Shown: positions 25,288-34,026, counted from the first letter of the stretch. The stretch: 64,000 bases of DNA from an uncultured Lachnospiraceae bacterium (GCA_900550285.1 URRW01000001.1:1-64000), one strand, 5' to 3'. The notes: generated by a model from the letters alone, not told the origin. A program made the numbers and translations.

Positions 25288-26135
25288 GCCCTTCCCTCCT
25301 TCGCGATCGCCACGATGATCTCCTCGATGCCCGCTCTCTCTACCGGCATCCCGCCCGGCAAAAGACTGCGCTTTACGACAGCCTCCACGCCGAATTCGCT
25401 TTTCCGCGCAGCAACCACCGCCTCCGGACAAACCGCCTCAAATTCGCCTTTTCCGATCCGCAGGATGCCGTATCCGTCCAGCAGCTCATCCTTCTCCTCG
25501 CAGAACAAAAGCTTCCCATGATGCAGAAACGTCACATAATCACAGATTTTTTCCAGGTCGGTCACGATGTGGGAGGAGATCAGGATCGAATGATCCTCCT
25601 GCCTCGTAAAATCATTGAACACATCCAGAATTTCGTCCCGCGCCATCGGGTCGAGCCCGCCGGTCGCCTCGTCCAGCAAAAGCAGCTTCGCGTTGTGCGA
25701 AAGCGCTGCCGCAAGGGAAAGCTTCATCTTCATGCCGCGGGAAAATTCCTGAAACCGCTTTTTTTGCGGAAGCTGAAAACGATCCAGCCAGCCGTAAAAG
25801 GTATCCTTTTCCCAGCTTTCATAAATGCCCGCCATCACGCGGTCCACCTGCCCGGGCGTCAGCTCATCCGGAAAGCACGCCTCGTCCATTACCACGCCGA
25901 TCTCCTGCTTTTTCTGCTGAAAACCGGGCGACTTTACATCGCACCCCAGCACCCGTATCGTACCCTCGTCCGGACGCACCGCGCCCGTGATCGCCTTGAT
26001 CGTCGTGCTCTTGCCCGCGCCGTTTTCCCCGATCAGACCCATGATACAGCCCGACGGCAGCGAAAAGCTCACATGGTCGAGCGTATAGTCATGATATTTT
26101 TTCGTTACATTTTCCAGATATAATGCCTCTTCCAT
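25284..26135 (-). CDS. ABC transporter ATP-binding protein (YtrB-like)
   Basis: 283 residues from the ATG at 26135 with AAAGGA upstream. Walker A GENGAGKST, signature FSRGMKMKLSLA, Walker B KLLLLDEATGGLD, H-loop region SSHIVTDLEKICDY. The C-terminal 70 residues are the extension usual in ABC-2 exporter ATPases. Middle gene of the GntR-ATPase-permease operon. Confidence 0.92.
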   Translation of the reverse strand: MEEALYLENVTKKYHDYTLDHVSFSLPSGCIMGLIGENGAGKSTTIKAITGAVRPDEGTIRVLGCDVKSPGFQQKKQEIGVVMDEACFPDELTPGQVDRVMAGIYESWEKDTFYGWLDRFQLPQKKRFQEFSRGMKMKLSLAAALSHNAKLLLLDEATGGLDPMARDEILDVFNDFTRQEDHSILISSHIVTDLEKICDYVTFLHHGKLLFCEEKDELLDGYGILRIGKGEFEAVCPEAVVAARKSEFGVEAVVKRSLLPGGMPVERAGIEEIIVAIAKEGRA

Positions 26136-26154
26136 TTGAAAGTCCTTTCCCTGC

Positions 26155-26526
26155 TCAGTCCTCTCCCAGCAGCGCAAACATCTCCAAAAGCTCCTTCTTT
26201 GACAGTCCGCACGCCGCCGCCAGGCCGTAAGCCGCGTTCATATGCTCCTCGATCTTTTTCAGATTCTCCTCCCGGATCAGCTCCAGATTCTTCTTTGCCA
26301 CAAAGCTGCCCTTCCCCGTCACCGTATAAATAAAGCCCTCGCGTTCCAGCTCCTCGTAAGCGCGCTTCGTCGTGATCACGCTGATGCGCAGCTCCTTTGC
26401 AAGCCCCCGGATCGACGGAAGCAGCTCGCCCTCCTTTAAGGCTCCCGACAGGATGAGATTCTTGATCTGCGAATAAATCTGGTCATAGATCGGCTGATCT
26501 CCCATATTGCTGATGATAATGTCCAG
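26155..26526 (-). CDS. GntR-family regulator, YtrA type, probable CTG start
   Basis: About 123 residues. The winged helix spans about 10-75 (PIYDQIYSQIKNLILSG, ITTKRAYEELEREGFI), with the short C-terminal helical domain of the YtrA group. The best ribosome site, GGAGG at 26539-26535, is 8 bases before a CTG that would give MDIIISNMGDQPIYDQ, the usual N-terminus of this group. In-frame ATGs upstream (26559, 26568) lie within the promoter/operator, so they cannot head the mRNA. An ATG at 26505 is the alternative. It likely represses its own operon. Confidence 0.82.
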   Translation of the reverse strand: MDIIISNMGDQPIYDQIYSQIKNLILSGALKEGELLPSIRGLAKELRISVITTKRAYEELEREGFIYTVTGKGSFVAKKNLELIREENLKKIEEHMNAAYGLAAACGLSKKELLEMFALLGED

Positions 26527-26545
26527 CGCCCTCACCTCCGTTTCT

Positions 26546-26585
26546 GTGTATATGCTCATTATATACACTAATTACATTTTGTCAA
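26546..26585 (-). promoter_or_regulatory. GntR operon promoter and operator
   Basis: On the minus strand TTGACA (26585-26580), 16 bases, TATAAT (26563-26558). A perfect inverted repeat GTGTATAT-N7-ATATACAC (26546-26568) covers the -10 box, the expected layout for a YtrA-type repressor. Confidence 0.8.
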
Positions 26586-26599
26586 CTGCTTTTTCTCAT

Positions 26600-26646
26600 A
26601 AAAAACCCGCCCAGACCAGAATTTTTCATCTGATCTGAGCGGGCTT
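26600..26646 (-). terminator. terminator after mgtC-like gene
   Basis: Stem CCCGCCCAGACCAG / CTGATCTGAGCGGG (two G-U type steps); on the minus strand it is followed by six T. Confidence 0.8.
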
Positions 26647-26769
26647 TGACAGTTGCCGTCCTATTACAGCGGCAGGTTAATTTTTTCCATTTCTGCAAGG
26701 ATCGCAGCTTTCGCCGCATCCTGTAAATATGCGGGATTCAGTTTTTTCTTCCATATCCACCCGCCAGCC

Positions 26770-27465
26770 TTATGTTTCCCGTATAAAGGTCACTCCCTCT
26801 ATCCTTCCGTACTCCTCGATGATTTCCGAATGCAGCACCGGCTGTTCAAAATGCAGGGTCATATTTGCAGAAACGATCCTGCTGCCGTCCGCATCCTTTC
26901 CGCGCGTTACTTCTAAATTGTCCATCCGGCACCCGTGCTCCCGCCCGTATCCGAGAAAAACGCTCAGATCCTTCATCCGGACAAACTCCACATATACGAC
27001 AAACACCTTTGACCTGCGGCTCAGCCGCTTATCCACCACATGCAAAATCCGCAGGGAGCACCAGATTGCCGCAAAGCCGATGACCGCGCCGGAATAAAAT
27101 CCTGCGCCCAGCGCAAGCCCCAGACACGCGTCCGCCCACAGCCCCGCCGCGGTCGTCAGCCCCTTTACCTGATTCTGCCGCGTCACAAGGATCGTCCCCG
27201 CCCCCAAAAAGCCGATGCCGCTGATTACCTGCGCCGCGATCCTTCCCGGATCTCCCGACCCGGTTCCCTGATTCAGATAAATCCCCGTCATCATCGCGAT
27301 CGCAGAGCCTAAGCATACGACCATGTATGTCCGAAAACCAGCCGGACGCCCTTTCTTTTCACGTTCATATCCCAAAATCCCGCTGAAAAGCATCGCCAGC
27401 ACCGTCCGCAGTACGATTGACTGCAGCGTCAGCTCATGCAGCCATTTAATCTCCTCCAAAAACAC
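26770..27465 (-). CDS. MgtC/SapB-family membrane protein
   Basis: 231 residues. The N-terminal half has four to five hydrophobic segments with the family signature GYEREKKGRPAGFRTYM and QVISGIGFLGAGTI, and VKGLTTAAGLW. The C-terminal 80 residues are a soluble domain of the ACT-like kind seen in longer MgtC relatives. Family members affect magnesium, phosphate or ATP-synthase homeostasis; the exact role here is unknown. Monocistronic, ending in a terminator at 26600-26646. Confidence 0.9.
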   Translation of the reverse strand: MFLEEIKWLHELTLQSIVLRTVLAMLFSGILGYEREKKGRPAGFRTYMVVCLGSAIAMMTGIYLNQGTGSGDPGRIAAQVISGIGFLGAGTILVTRQNQVKGLTTAAGLWADACLGLALGAGFYSGAVIGFAAIWCSLRILHVVDKRLSRRSKVFVVYVEFVRMKDLSVFLGYGREHGCRMDNLEVTRGKDADGSRIVSANMTLHFEQPVLHSEIIEEYGRIEGVTFIRET

Positions 27466-27504
27466 CGTTGTCCCTCCCCATTCTTCTACAGCCCTTTTCC
27501 CGCC

Positions 27505-28104
27505 TTACAGATACCGCCCGTCATACGCCGCGCGCACACCGCCAACAAATTTCCTGCGGGTGCGGGCGCATACCAGATGCGCTTCCCCGATCCTGCGCAC
27601 CGAAAGCCGCACCGGAACCGCCACCTCTTTTAAGTGCATCCCGATCAGCGTATCCCCGATGTCCATTCCCGCGTGCGCCCGGATATGCTCCACCGCGCAG
27701 GGCGCTTCAAAATGCTTCCACGCTGCGGTCGCAAAGGAACCGCCCGCCTTGGGCTGCGGCACGACATTTACCGGCTCGTATCCATATTTTTCTGCCGCCT
27801 CTTCCTCGAGGATCAGCGCCCGGTTCAGATGCTCGCAGCACTGCGCCGCAATATATACGCCCGCCTCCCCTGCCGCGCGGTAAATCCCGCCAAACACATG
27901 CTCCGCCAGCTCCGGGCTGGAAAAAGTCCCGATCCTTTCGCCGCCCACCTCGCTCGTGGAACAGCCGACCACGAGGATCTGCCCCGGCTTTAACGAAGCC
28001 GTTTCGATCAGCTCTGCCGCCGCGCGGTACGCTTCCTCCCGGATCTCATCATACGCGCCGTCTAAATCGTTTCTATATACTTCTCTGCCTTCCGTCACGT
28101 CCAT
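27505..28104 (-). CDS. UPF0340 family protein (YwlG/TIGR01440)
   Basis: 199 residues from the ATG at 28104; an upstream TTG adds eight residues. Recognisable blocks are GCSTSEVGGERIG, AAQCCEHLNRAL and HAGMDIGDTLIGMHL, characteristic of the YwlG family. Function is unknown; the conserved Cys and His residues suggest an enzyme or ligand-binding role. It lies 39 bases from mgtC and 70 bases from a nucleoside hydrolase gene on the same strand. Confidence 0.85.
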   Translation of the reverse strand: MDVTEGREVYRNDLDGAYDEIREEAYRAAAELIETASLKPGQILVVGCSTSEVGGERIGTFSSPELAEHVFGGIYRAAGEAGVYIAAQCCEHLNRALILEEEAAEKYGYEPVNVVPQPKAGGSFATAAWKHFEAPCAVEHIRAHAGMDIGDTLIGMHLKEVAVPVRLSVRRIGEAHLVCARTRRKFVGGVRAAYDGRYL

Positions 28105-28173
28105 TCCTCTTTTCGCTCCTTTTTCCAATTATTTTTCATTTGATCCGCCGGGGATACCTGTTTCCGACTTCCG

Positions 28174-29121
28174 TCACGTCCTTTCCTGCTTCCGAAAACA
28201 TTTCCCGTCTGTGAGCCGGAAAAATAAATCCGTTGTCAGCGCATCCCGATTGATGTGATAAACGTACCGGATCATGCGGCTGCGGTCAAAGGCATACCGG
28301 TCGTCGTACTCCGGTATCGGCAGCGTATCCAGCCTCGACAGCATAAAGCGGTCATTCTCATTCAAAAGCCACGCCACCGCCGTCACATCCCACAAAACCC
28401 GCGAAGGCGTCGGCCCTGCCTCATACTGCTTCATGGCATCCCTGACTCTTCCCACCAGAAAATCGCACAAAGGATTCTGCCCTTCCAAAAAATGCTCCAG
28501 CTCCACCAGCGAAACCGCAAACGAGCTTACCACTCCCATACACGGAAGCTGCACGACCGGCGCGCCGCTCTGAAAAACAACTCTGGCAGCCGCCACATCC
28601 TGAAACATATTGAATTCCCTTGTATCATGATATTCCCTGCCGTGTCCGCCCAGCCACACAATTACGATATTTTCCGCAATCTCCGGTTTCATCAAAAGCG
28701 CAGACGCCACATTTGTGACCGCGCCGATGGCAATCACATACAGCGGATGCTCCGGACTGTAATTTTCTGCCAGAGAAACCAGATGCCGCGCCGCATCGGA
28801 GAATACCGGCGTAACTTCATCCGAAAGATACTTTTCAGATCCCCGAAAAGTCAGCGGCACATATTCCTCCCTGCGGATCAGCGAAAGAAGGCGCAAAATT
28901 TCCTCATAGCTTTTATTCATGCCGTCCGCCGGGGATTCCGAATTGCCGTTATGAAAAAACGGCGCGGCGTACAGCGCCTTCACATTCAGTTTTTCCGATG
29001 CCGCCAGCAAATAGGCAAGGGCAAACTGATCGTCGATCTCATTAAACGTATCCGTGTCCAGCACCACGTCTGCCCTGCCGGACGGAACCTCCAAATTTTT
29101 ATAATACTGCGCACGATCCAT
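28174..29121 (-). CDS. nucleoside hydrolase (inosine-uridine preferring type)
   Basis: 315 residues. The calcium site motif VVLDTDTFNEIDDQFAL near 20-36 is a variant of DTDxGxDD, and GGHGREYHDTREFNMFQDVAAA plus DVTAVAWLL supply the further metal and ribose ligands. It hydrolyses the N-glycosidic bond of nucleosides or related ribosides; the replacement of G by F/N-E in the first motif makes substrate assignment uncertain. Confidence 0.88.
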   Translation of the reverse strand: MDRAQYYKNLEVPSGRADVVLDTDTFNEIDDQFALAYLLAASEKLNVKALYAAPFFHNGNSESPADGMNKSYEEILRLLSLIRREEYVPLTFRGSEKYLSDEVTPVFSDAARHLVSLAENYSPEHPLYVIAIGAVTNVASALLMKPEIAENIVIVWLGGHGREYHDTREFNMFQDVAAARVVFQSGAPVVQLPCMGVVSSFAVSLVELEHFLEGQNPLCDFLVGRVRDAMKQYEAGPTPSRVLWDVTAVAWLLNENDRFMLSRLDTLPIPEYDDRYAFDRSRMIRYVYHINRDALTTDLFFRLTDGKCFRKQERT

Positions 29122-29234
29122 TGCGACGCCCTCCTTTTTATCATCATATAGCTGCCCCCGAAGCTTATCATCAGTTTATCATGACATTTTTGTTTCTACA
29201 ATAAAATCCCTTGCCAAATCAGCGTTTTGAGTTT

Positions 29235-29270
29235 AAAATAAAAACAAATTCTATAGATTGTTTTTATTTT
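29235..29270 (+). promoter_or_regulatory. palindrome before the TetR gene, probable operator
   Basis: AAAATAAAAACA (29235-29246) and TGTTTTTATTTT (29259-29270) form a perfect 12-bp inverted repeat with a 12-base spacer, ending 14 bases before the ATG and just before its AAGGAG. Confidence 0.6.
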
Positions 29271-29284
29271 TACAAGGAGACGCC

Positions 29285-29959
29285 ATGCCGAAAGCTTCCT
29301 ATTCCGAAGACGACCGCATCCGGATCCGCTCTGCCCTCATAAACACCGCCTTAGAGCTGATGGCAAAGCAGGGGATCCAGCATACAACCGTAGAACAGAT
29401 TTACAAAGCTGTGGGAATTTCCAGAACGTTTTTCTATTCCTTTTTTCCGACAAAGGAGGACATCATTGTGGAAGCGCTCTACCTGCAGCAGCCCCGGATC
29501 ATCGAATACGCGCGCAGCCTGATGACCTCTCCCGATTTCAGCTGGCGCAGCGCCGTCCGGCAGTTTTTATACTCCTGCTGTTACGGGGAACAGCACGGGA
29601 TCGCCGTTTTGACGATCGAGGAGCAGCAGCTCATCTTCCGGCGGCTTTCGCCCGAAAATTACAATGCCTTCCGCCAGAAGCAGCTCCGCCTGTTCGGAAA
29701 TATACTGGAATGCTTCGGCATAGCGGCAGATACGGATAAGATCAACCTTTTTACCAACCTCTGCCTCTCCGTCATGATCGTGCGGCGGGCGATTCCCGAT
29801 ACGCTCCCGCTGTTTGTCCCGGACGCAGCGGACGAAACGGTTTCATTCCAGATCGACGCCATTACAGACTGGCTGGACAGCCTGAGAACTCCGGGCATTC
29901 TGCCCGAGCAGTATAAAAGAGGAGGAAACAAACATGGGATTTCTCAGCAAACTTTTTAA
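29285..29959 (+). CDS. TetR-family transcription regulator
   Basis: 224 residues from the ATG at 29285 with AAGGAG upstream. The helix-turn-helix is at about 28-60 (TTVEQIYKAVGISRTFFYSFFPTKEDI); the remaining helical domain binds an unknown ligand. Its last 26 bases overlap the next gene, so the two are an operon. The inverted repeat just upstream suggests autoregulation. Confidence 0.9.
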   Translation: MPKASYSEDDRIRIRSALINTALELMAKQGIQHTTVEQIYKAVGISRTFFYSFFPTKEDIIVEALYLQQPRIIEYARSLMTSPDFSWRSAVRQFLYSCCYGEQHGIAVLTIEEQQLIFRRLSPENYNAFRQKQLRLFGNILECFGIAADTDKINLFTNLCLSVMIVRRAIPDTLPLFVPDAADETVSFQIDAITDWLDSLRTPGILPEQYKRGGNKHGISQQTF

Positions 29960-30419
29960 AGGACCGGAAATTGATACGGCAAAAAGCGATGCAAATGCGA
30001 AAAAGATGAGGGAGCTTTTCAACCAGTCCGTTGAAAATTGGGAGCGCTACCGGATCATTTTCGGCTACACCGAGGACGTGAGCCGCTTTAATTACGGGTT
30101 CGTTCACGGAAGCAAAACAAAGATCGGCAACCTGATCGTCGGGTGGGATGCTTCTTCCGACACGATCGTTGTGCTTCCAACCGTCCCCGATCTTTCCGGC
30201 TGCGGCGAGCCCGTTTATTACCGCCGCTCCGAGATCCTGAAGGCTTACCGGAACAAATATCCGACGGACGCTTTTATCATTTATCCCGACAAAAAGGGCT
30301 ATATCGGCATCAACGCCTACGACTGGCTGGATGATGAAAAGCTTTATGTCTATGTGTCGCAGGAAGCAGAGCTTGCCGCTTTCACGGATTATTTCATGAA
30401 CCATTTCGCGACAAAATAG
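29934..30419 (+). CDS. unrecognised protein co-transcribed with TetR regulator
   Basis: 161 residues, soluble. It starts at an ATG with GAGGAGG upstream, inside the end of the TetR gene. A charged N-terminal helix (about 15-45) precedes a mixed alpha/beta region with NLIVGWDASSDTIVVLPT and AFIIYPDKKGYIGINAYDW. It resembles small cytosolic proteins I cannot name. As the only partner of the TetR gene, it is probably its target. Confidence 0.7.
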   Translation: MGFLSKLFKGPEIDTAKSDANAKKMRELFNQSVENWERYRIIFGYTEDVSRFNYGFVHGSKTKIGNLIVGWDASSDTIVVLPTVPDLSGCGEPVYYRRSEILKAYRNKYPTDAFIIYPDKKGYIGINAYDWLDDEKLYVYVSQEAELAAFTDYFMNHFATK

Positions 30420-30456
30420 GGGGAAGCCGGGAAAACGGCGCGCTTCGTATTTTTCT

Positions 30457-30503
30457 GTTTAAAAGTCTGCCGTCCTTGTGCGGCAGACTTTTAAACTTTT
30501 TTT
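30457..30503 (+). terminator. terminator before tRNA-Pro
   Basis: A perfect 16-bp stem GTTTAAAAGTCTGCCG / CGGCAGACTTTTAAAC with an 8-base loop and seven T. Confidence 0.93.
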
Positions 30504-30512
30504 ATAAAACCA

Positions 30513-30541
30513 TTGACTTTTCCCAAAAAATTCGGTATTAT
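30513..30541 (+). promoter_or_regulatory. promoter of tRNA-Pro
   Basis: TTGACT (30513-30518), 17 bases, TATTAT (30536-30541), 20 bases before the tRNA. Confidence 0.75.
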
Positions 30542-30560
30542 GATAAAGCTGACAAGCAAT

Positions 30561-30634
30561 CGAAGCGTGGCTCAGTTTGGTAGAGCGCTGCGTTCGGGAC
30601 GCAGAGGTCGCGTGTTCGAATCACGTCGCTTCGA
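30561..30634 (+). tRNA. tRNA-Pro (CGG), integration target
   Basis: 74 bases. Acceptor stem CGAAGCG/CGCTTCG, discriminator A; anticodon stem CTGCG/CGCAG around TTCGGGA, anticodon CGG; T arm CGTGTTCGAATCACG. The 3' part from the anticodon loop onward is the left copy of the 44-bp direct repeat that bounds the integrated element. Confidence 0.95.
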
Positions 30635-30636
30635 CT
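30593..30636 (+). repeat. attL core of the tRNA-Pro element (44 bp)
   Basis: Begins TTCGGGACGC in the anticodon loop and ends GCTTCGACT just after the tRNA. It is identical base for base to 42863-42906. Confidence 0.95.
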
Positions 30637-30641
30637 AAAAG

Positions 30642-30677
30642 AAAAGGTTGTAACCATAAGGGTTACAGCCTTTTTTT
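30642..30677 (+). terminator. terminator after tRNA-Pro, left end of the element
   Basis: AAAAGGTTGTAACC / GGGTTACAGCCTTTTTTT with loop ATAA. Confidence 0.85.
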
Positions 30678-30707
30678 ATACTCCTATCTACTGCCCAAAA
30701 ATGGAAC

Positions 30708-30729
30708 TTAATACAATGTTAATACGATG
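30708..30729 (+). repeat. probable integrase arm-type sites, left end
   Basis: TTAATACAATG and TTAATACGATG follow each other directly, 72 bases from the attL core. Related copies lie near the right end (42728-42766) and beyond it (42967-42986). The rest of 30730-31045 is AT-rich with no recognised gene. Confidence 0.6.
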
Positions 30730-31045
30730 CCTTGAAAAAGGTTGAATTTTAAGGCTTTCTAGTAATCTAACCACCATTTATTGACTATGAGCTATCGTTA
30801 AAAAGATAACTCAGTGTCATTTCACAAATACTTTATTATTTTTATAAAAAATTTATATTTTATTAGGAGCATCTAATCCAGTGCAGTATCTGTCATAAGA
30901 TACTGTTTTTTTATTTGCCAGCTTTGGAAACATCTTCATTACTTCTCATGGAATCAGCAAGCGTCCTGATTTCAGCCAATACGTTCCTAAAATATATATG
31001 TTACGTCCATAAGTGCTCAATAAAGAAAAAGGATGTAATTTGAAC

Positions 31046-31186
31046 ATGGCAAATAAGGTGTCAAATGTTCAGTCATCCTATTCTATTTCGACAGATTTCA
31101 TTGTGAGAATGTATGTCAAATATAGGTATGACTTAAATCGGCACAGTACTTTATTTGCTTTCACTTTTTGGAGGTATCTGTTATGA
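31046..31186 (+). CDS. possible 46-residue leader ORF overlapping the resolvase start
   Basis: ATG at 31046 begins MANKVSNVQSSYSISTDF and the frame stops at the TGA that overlaps the resolvase ATG (ATGA). The ribosome site is weak (AAGGATG). The overlap could give translational coupling, but there is no independent support for the peptide. Confidence 0.25.
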   Translation: MANKVSNVQSSYSISTDFIVRMYVKYRYDLNRHSTLFAFTFWRYLL

Positions 31187-31770
31187 ATGTAGCATACATC
31201 AGAGTAAGTACCGCAGAACAAAATCTGGAACGGCAACGTGAAAACCTTGCTCCCTATAACATCGAGCGCTGGTTTGAGGAAAAGGTATCCGGAAAGGATA
31301 CACACAGAGAACAGTTAAAACTTATGCTTGAATTTGTGCGCGAAGGCGATACAGTCTATGTAAATGACTTTTCTCGTCTGAGCAGAAGTGTCAGCGACCT
31401 TTTGAATCTCGTTTCTGACCTATCTGCTAAGGGAGTCCGACTTGTCAGCATCAAAGAGACTTTTGATACAAGCACACCGACAGGAAAACTCATGATTACG
31501 CTCATAGGGGCAATCAATGAATTTGAACGCCAGAATATGCTGGAGCGTCAACGGGAAGGCATTGCGATTGCAAAGCGTGAGGGCAAATACAAGGGCAGAA
31601 AACCGCTTGAATTGGAAGGCTTTGAGGAATTATACCTCTTGTGGAAAAACGGCTCTATTTCGGCTGTTAAAGCGGCTGAGGCACTATCTATCTCACGGGG
31701 GACATGGTACAACAAGGTCATAGCTTATGAGCGAAAACAAGAAACTGGCAAAGGAGGTTCAAAAGCCTAA
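31183..31770 (+). CDS. serine recombinase (small resolvase/invertase type)
   Basis: 195 residues from the ATG at 31183 with GGAGG upstream. The catalytic Ser is in YIRVSTAEQN near 9; further family marks are FEEKVSGKDTHREQL, VNDFSRLSRSV, GKLMITLIGAINEFERQNMLERQREGI and a short C-terminal helix-turn-helix (SAVKAAEALSISRGTWY). Length is that of resolvases, not of large transposition recombinases. It may resolve multimers of the excised element; excision itself is more likely driven by the tyrosine integrase at the other end. Confidence 0.93.
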   Translation: MNVAYIRVSTAEQNLERQRENLAPYNIERWFEEKVSGKDTHREQLKLMLEFVREGDTVYVNDFSRLSRSVSDLLNLVSDLSAKGVRLVSIKETFDTSTPTGKLMITLIGAINEFERQNMLERQREGIAIAKREGKYKGRKPLELEGFEELYLLWKNGSISAVKAAEALSISRGTWYNKVIAYERKQETGKGGSKA

Positions 31771-32147
31771 ATGAGAGCTTCCCCAAATTGTCAGTATCTT
31801 TAGGTACTCTACTTTATCACTTATGATTATTTTATTTACATTATAATATTATCGTTTTATCGCTTTTTCCATATTGACGAATCTATGGTTTATGAAGTAT
31901 TATATTTAATGTAGTAATGAACAACTGAAGTACAGGAAAATAACCTACTTTACTAAAAAAAGAAAAATAAAAATCCTATCTGCTTCACTTCTGTAATTTC
32001 TGCTATAGCACATACGGAATTGTTCAATTATTATATATCCAAGCTTTCTAAAAAGCAGGGTATGCACCTTGACAAATCAATATTGTAGCCATGGTGTCAA
32101 ATTTGTTCTATGCGGCATGCTATTATGTTTTTCCTGTCTCATAAACA

Positions 32148-32173
32148 AATTTCCAGATTTCCAGATTTTGAGC
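32148..32173 (+). repeat. direct repeat flanking the exported-protein module, copy 1
   Basis: AATTTCCAGATTTCCAGATT plus TTGAGC; copy 2 at 34992-35018 differs only by one extra T. Each is followed within about 35-60 bases by a CTCTCTCT-rich tract. The surrounding gap 31771-32512 otherwise has no gene I can support. Confidence 0.8.
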
Positions 32174-32269
32174 CCATGTTTTTTAACAATTGGCGTTGAG
32201 ACTCTCTCTCCACCCCTCTATGTTATGGCTCAGCATAGTTTATTTTAAATTTTTACATACATATATATA

Positions 32270-32300
32270 CTACATCTCTCCTTGGACGGGAGAGATGTAG
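32270..32300 (+). repeat. 12-bp perfect hairpin
   Basis: CTACATCTCTCC (32270-32281) and GGAGAGATGTAG (32289-32300), 7-base loop, no T run after it. Terminator-like or a protein-binding site. Confidence 0.6.
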
Positions 32301-32512
32301 GGGAAGTAATTCTAATAAATGTATATGCACTACTACAGTACAATGTATTTCTGATATGATGCATATGGGTTGTTTGGTTATTACATATCAAAAAATATGC
32401 AGACTGGTCAAAATGGAAAATAAACGTATCTGGGTTTATCTGGACATTCTAATCATTTCGGATACTTTGCAACCATTGCAGGTATACATAAAAAAAGAAA
32501 GGAGTTTCAAGT

Positions 32513-33493
32513 ATGAAACGAAAAGACACGGGAGGATTTTCAAAACCTACCTATTTAAAAATTTTAATCTGTGTGATTGGGATAGGGGGTGTAGTAGCGG
32601 TAGGAAGTTACCTAGTTTACAGGTCAAATACCATTGAGAACGCAACAGCTACTATCCCGATTGAAACAACAGCAGTAGAAACAGAGACACCCATAGACAA
32701 TGAGGTCTTACGGATTGAATATGAGAATGAGGCTCGAGCAAAATGGGATGAAAACATTGAGAACCTAGAGGGCGACAAAGAGGCGTTTGTTTTAGAATGG
32801 GTTGACCTTCGTATCAGTGGTTTAGATGTAGATAGTACGTATGGGCGTTTATATGAGAAATACCAGAAAAAAATTAACTTAGGGATTACGTCTGATGAAG
32901 CTTTAGCTGGTTTAGAGAACAATGGAAGTGACCTTGATGATGGTTCAGAACCAGTTGTAACGGAACAGCCTGAGACAGCAAATGCGGTATACACAGTAAT
33001 CCCGATTGACCCTGTGAAGTTATATGCGACAGCGAATGTAAACATGAGGGACTTACCGGATGTAAGTGGAAACAAAATAGGTTCATTAAGTTACGGTGAG
33101 GAAGTAACAGCAACAGGGACAGTAAAAGAGTTTAATGGGATAGCGTGTTATTGGTTAGAGGTAAGGACATCGAAAGGTTTAACAGGTTTTGTAAATGGTG
33201 GCTATCTTGTAGAGGAGCGTCCCAACACCAACACCACCAACAGCCAGACAGGTAACAGTCAGACAGGTAACAGTCAAACCAGTCAGACAGGTAACAGTCA
33301 GACAGACAACAGCAACAGTAGTTTAACAGACCAGACGAACACAGGAACAGCAACACAGACACCTCCAGTAAATAACAACACAGGAGCAGATGGGGAAATG
33401 ACACAGCAGGAAATTGATAATTTCTTCTCTGGAGCAACCGGTGGTTACAAAGAAGAAGTTGAAGGACCAGGGAGGACATTAAATTGGCAGTAA
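32513..33493 (+). CDS. membrane-anchored protein with bacterial SH3 domain and NSQTG repeats
   Basis: 326 residues with AAAGGAG before the ATG. A short basic N-terminus and a membrane segment (about 15-37) place the rest outside the cell. After a charged helical region (about 65-125) comes an SH3-like domain (about 168-237; KLYATANVNMRDLPDVSG, GFVNGGYLVEE), a fold that binds cell-wall peptides. Then a low-complexity linker of repeated NSQTG units (about 240-275) and a Thr/Asn-rich tail. A surface protein contacting peptidoglycan is likely; the specific role is unknown. Codons are A-rich, unlike host genes. Confidence 0.78.
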   Translation: MKRKDTGGFSKPTYLKILICVIGIGGVVAVGSYLVYRSNTIENATATIPIETTAVETETPIDNEVLRIEYENEARAKWDENIENLEGDKEAFVLEWVDLRISGLDVDSTYGRLYEKYQKKINLGITSDEALAGLENNGSDLDDGSEPVVTEQPETANAVYTVIPIDPVKLYATANVNMRDLPDVSGNKIGSLSYGEEVTATGTVKEFNGIACYWLEVRTSKGLTGFVNGGYLVEERPNTNTTNSQTGNSQTGNSQTSQTGNSQTDNSNSSLTDQTNTGTATQTPPVNNNTGADGEMTQQEIDNFFSGATGGYKEEVEGPGRTLNWQ

Positions 33494-33597
33494 CAAAAGA
33501 CACAATAAAGAATTATATAGACGTAAGTCTTTTTTTTATTTAACTTCAATAAACGAAATTACGTCATATTTAACTCTTAATAGCATACCGTCAAAAA

Positions 33598-33633
33598 GTT
33601 CCATGCTCCACAAAACATATAGGAGCATGGAAC
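33598..33633 (+). repeat. 12-bp perfect hairpin after the SH3-protein gene
   Basis: GTTCCATGCTCC (33598-33609) / GGAGCATGGAAC (33622-33633), loop of 12; no T run. Possibly a processing or terminator structure. Confidence 0.6.
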
Positions 33634-33765
33634 AATACATTTAAACAGCAGATAAGTTTAACAGAACATCACAAGTAAGAAAACAAACTTCTTTCAGAGC
33701 ATATGATACAAGAAGATATAGTAAATAAAAATTTTTATAGCAATATAAAGAAATGAGCTAAGGAC

Positions 33766-33975
33766 ATGGAGTTAAATAAGAGCATTGAGGATGATATCAT
33801 AGAAACAATGTTGCGAATAGTGACATTAACAATGGATAAATTCAGTACAGATTTTAATGGAGCGAAAAAGATTTTAGAGCGTAACGGAGTTTGGCAGAAC
33901 TTTAGTGACCCCGATGTAATGATGGTGTATGCACATGATGGAGAGGATTACATTGTAGGGCAGTTGGAGGTTTAA
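33766..33975 (+). CDS. small unrecognised protein (possibly DUF3791-like)
   Basis: 69 residues with AAGG before the ATG. A helical N-terminal half (LRIVTLTMDKFSTDFNGAK) and a C-terminal MMVYAHDGEDYIVGQL. The layout recalls DUF3791 proteins, small partners in putative toxin-antitoxin loci, but the match is by eye only. It is between the two exported-protein genes in the module flanked by direct repeats. Confidence 0.5.
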   Translation: MELNKSIEDDIIETMLRIVTLTMDKFSTDFNGAKKILERNGVWQNFSDPDVMMVYAHDGEDYIVGQLEV

Positions 33976-34026
33976 ATGAGATTAACATACAGCAAACAGC
34001 AAGAACAATAATGGAGGAAAAGGAAC

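Noticed and set aside
32356..32637. 93-codon frame before the SH3-protein gene
   Set aside because: It overlaps the well-supported start of the SH3 protein in another frame and has no ribosome site.
33235..33320. CRISPR-like short tandem repeats
   Set aside because: The repeats are in-frame NSQTG codons of a protein linker, with no regular spacers or cas genes. No CRISPR array was seen anywhere in the window.
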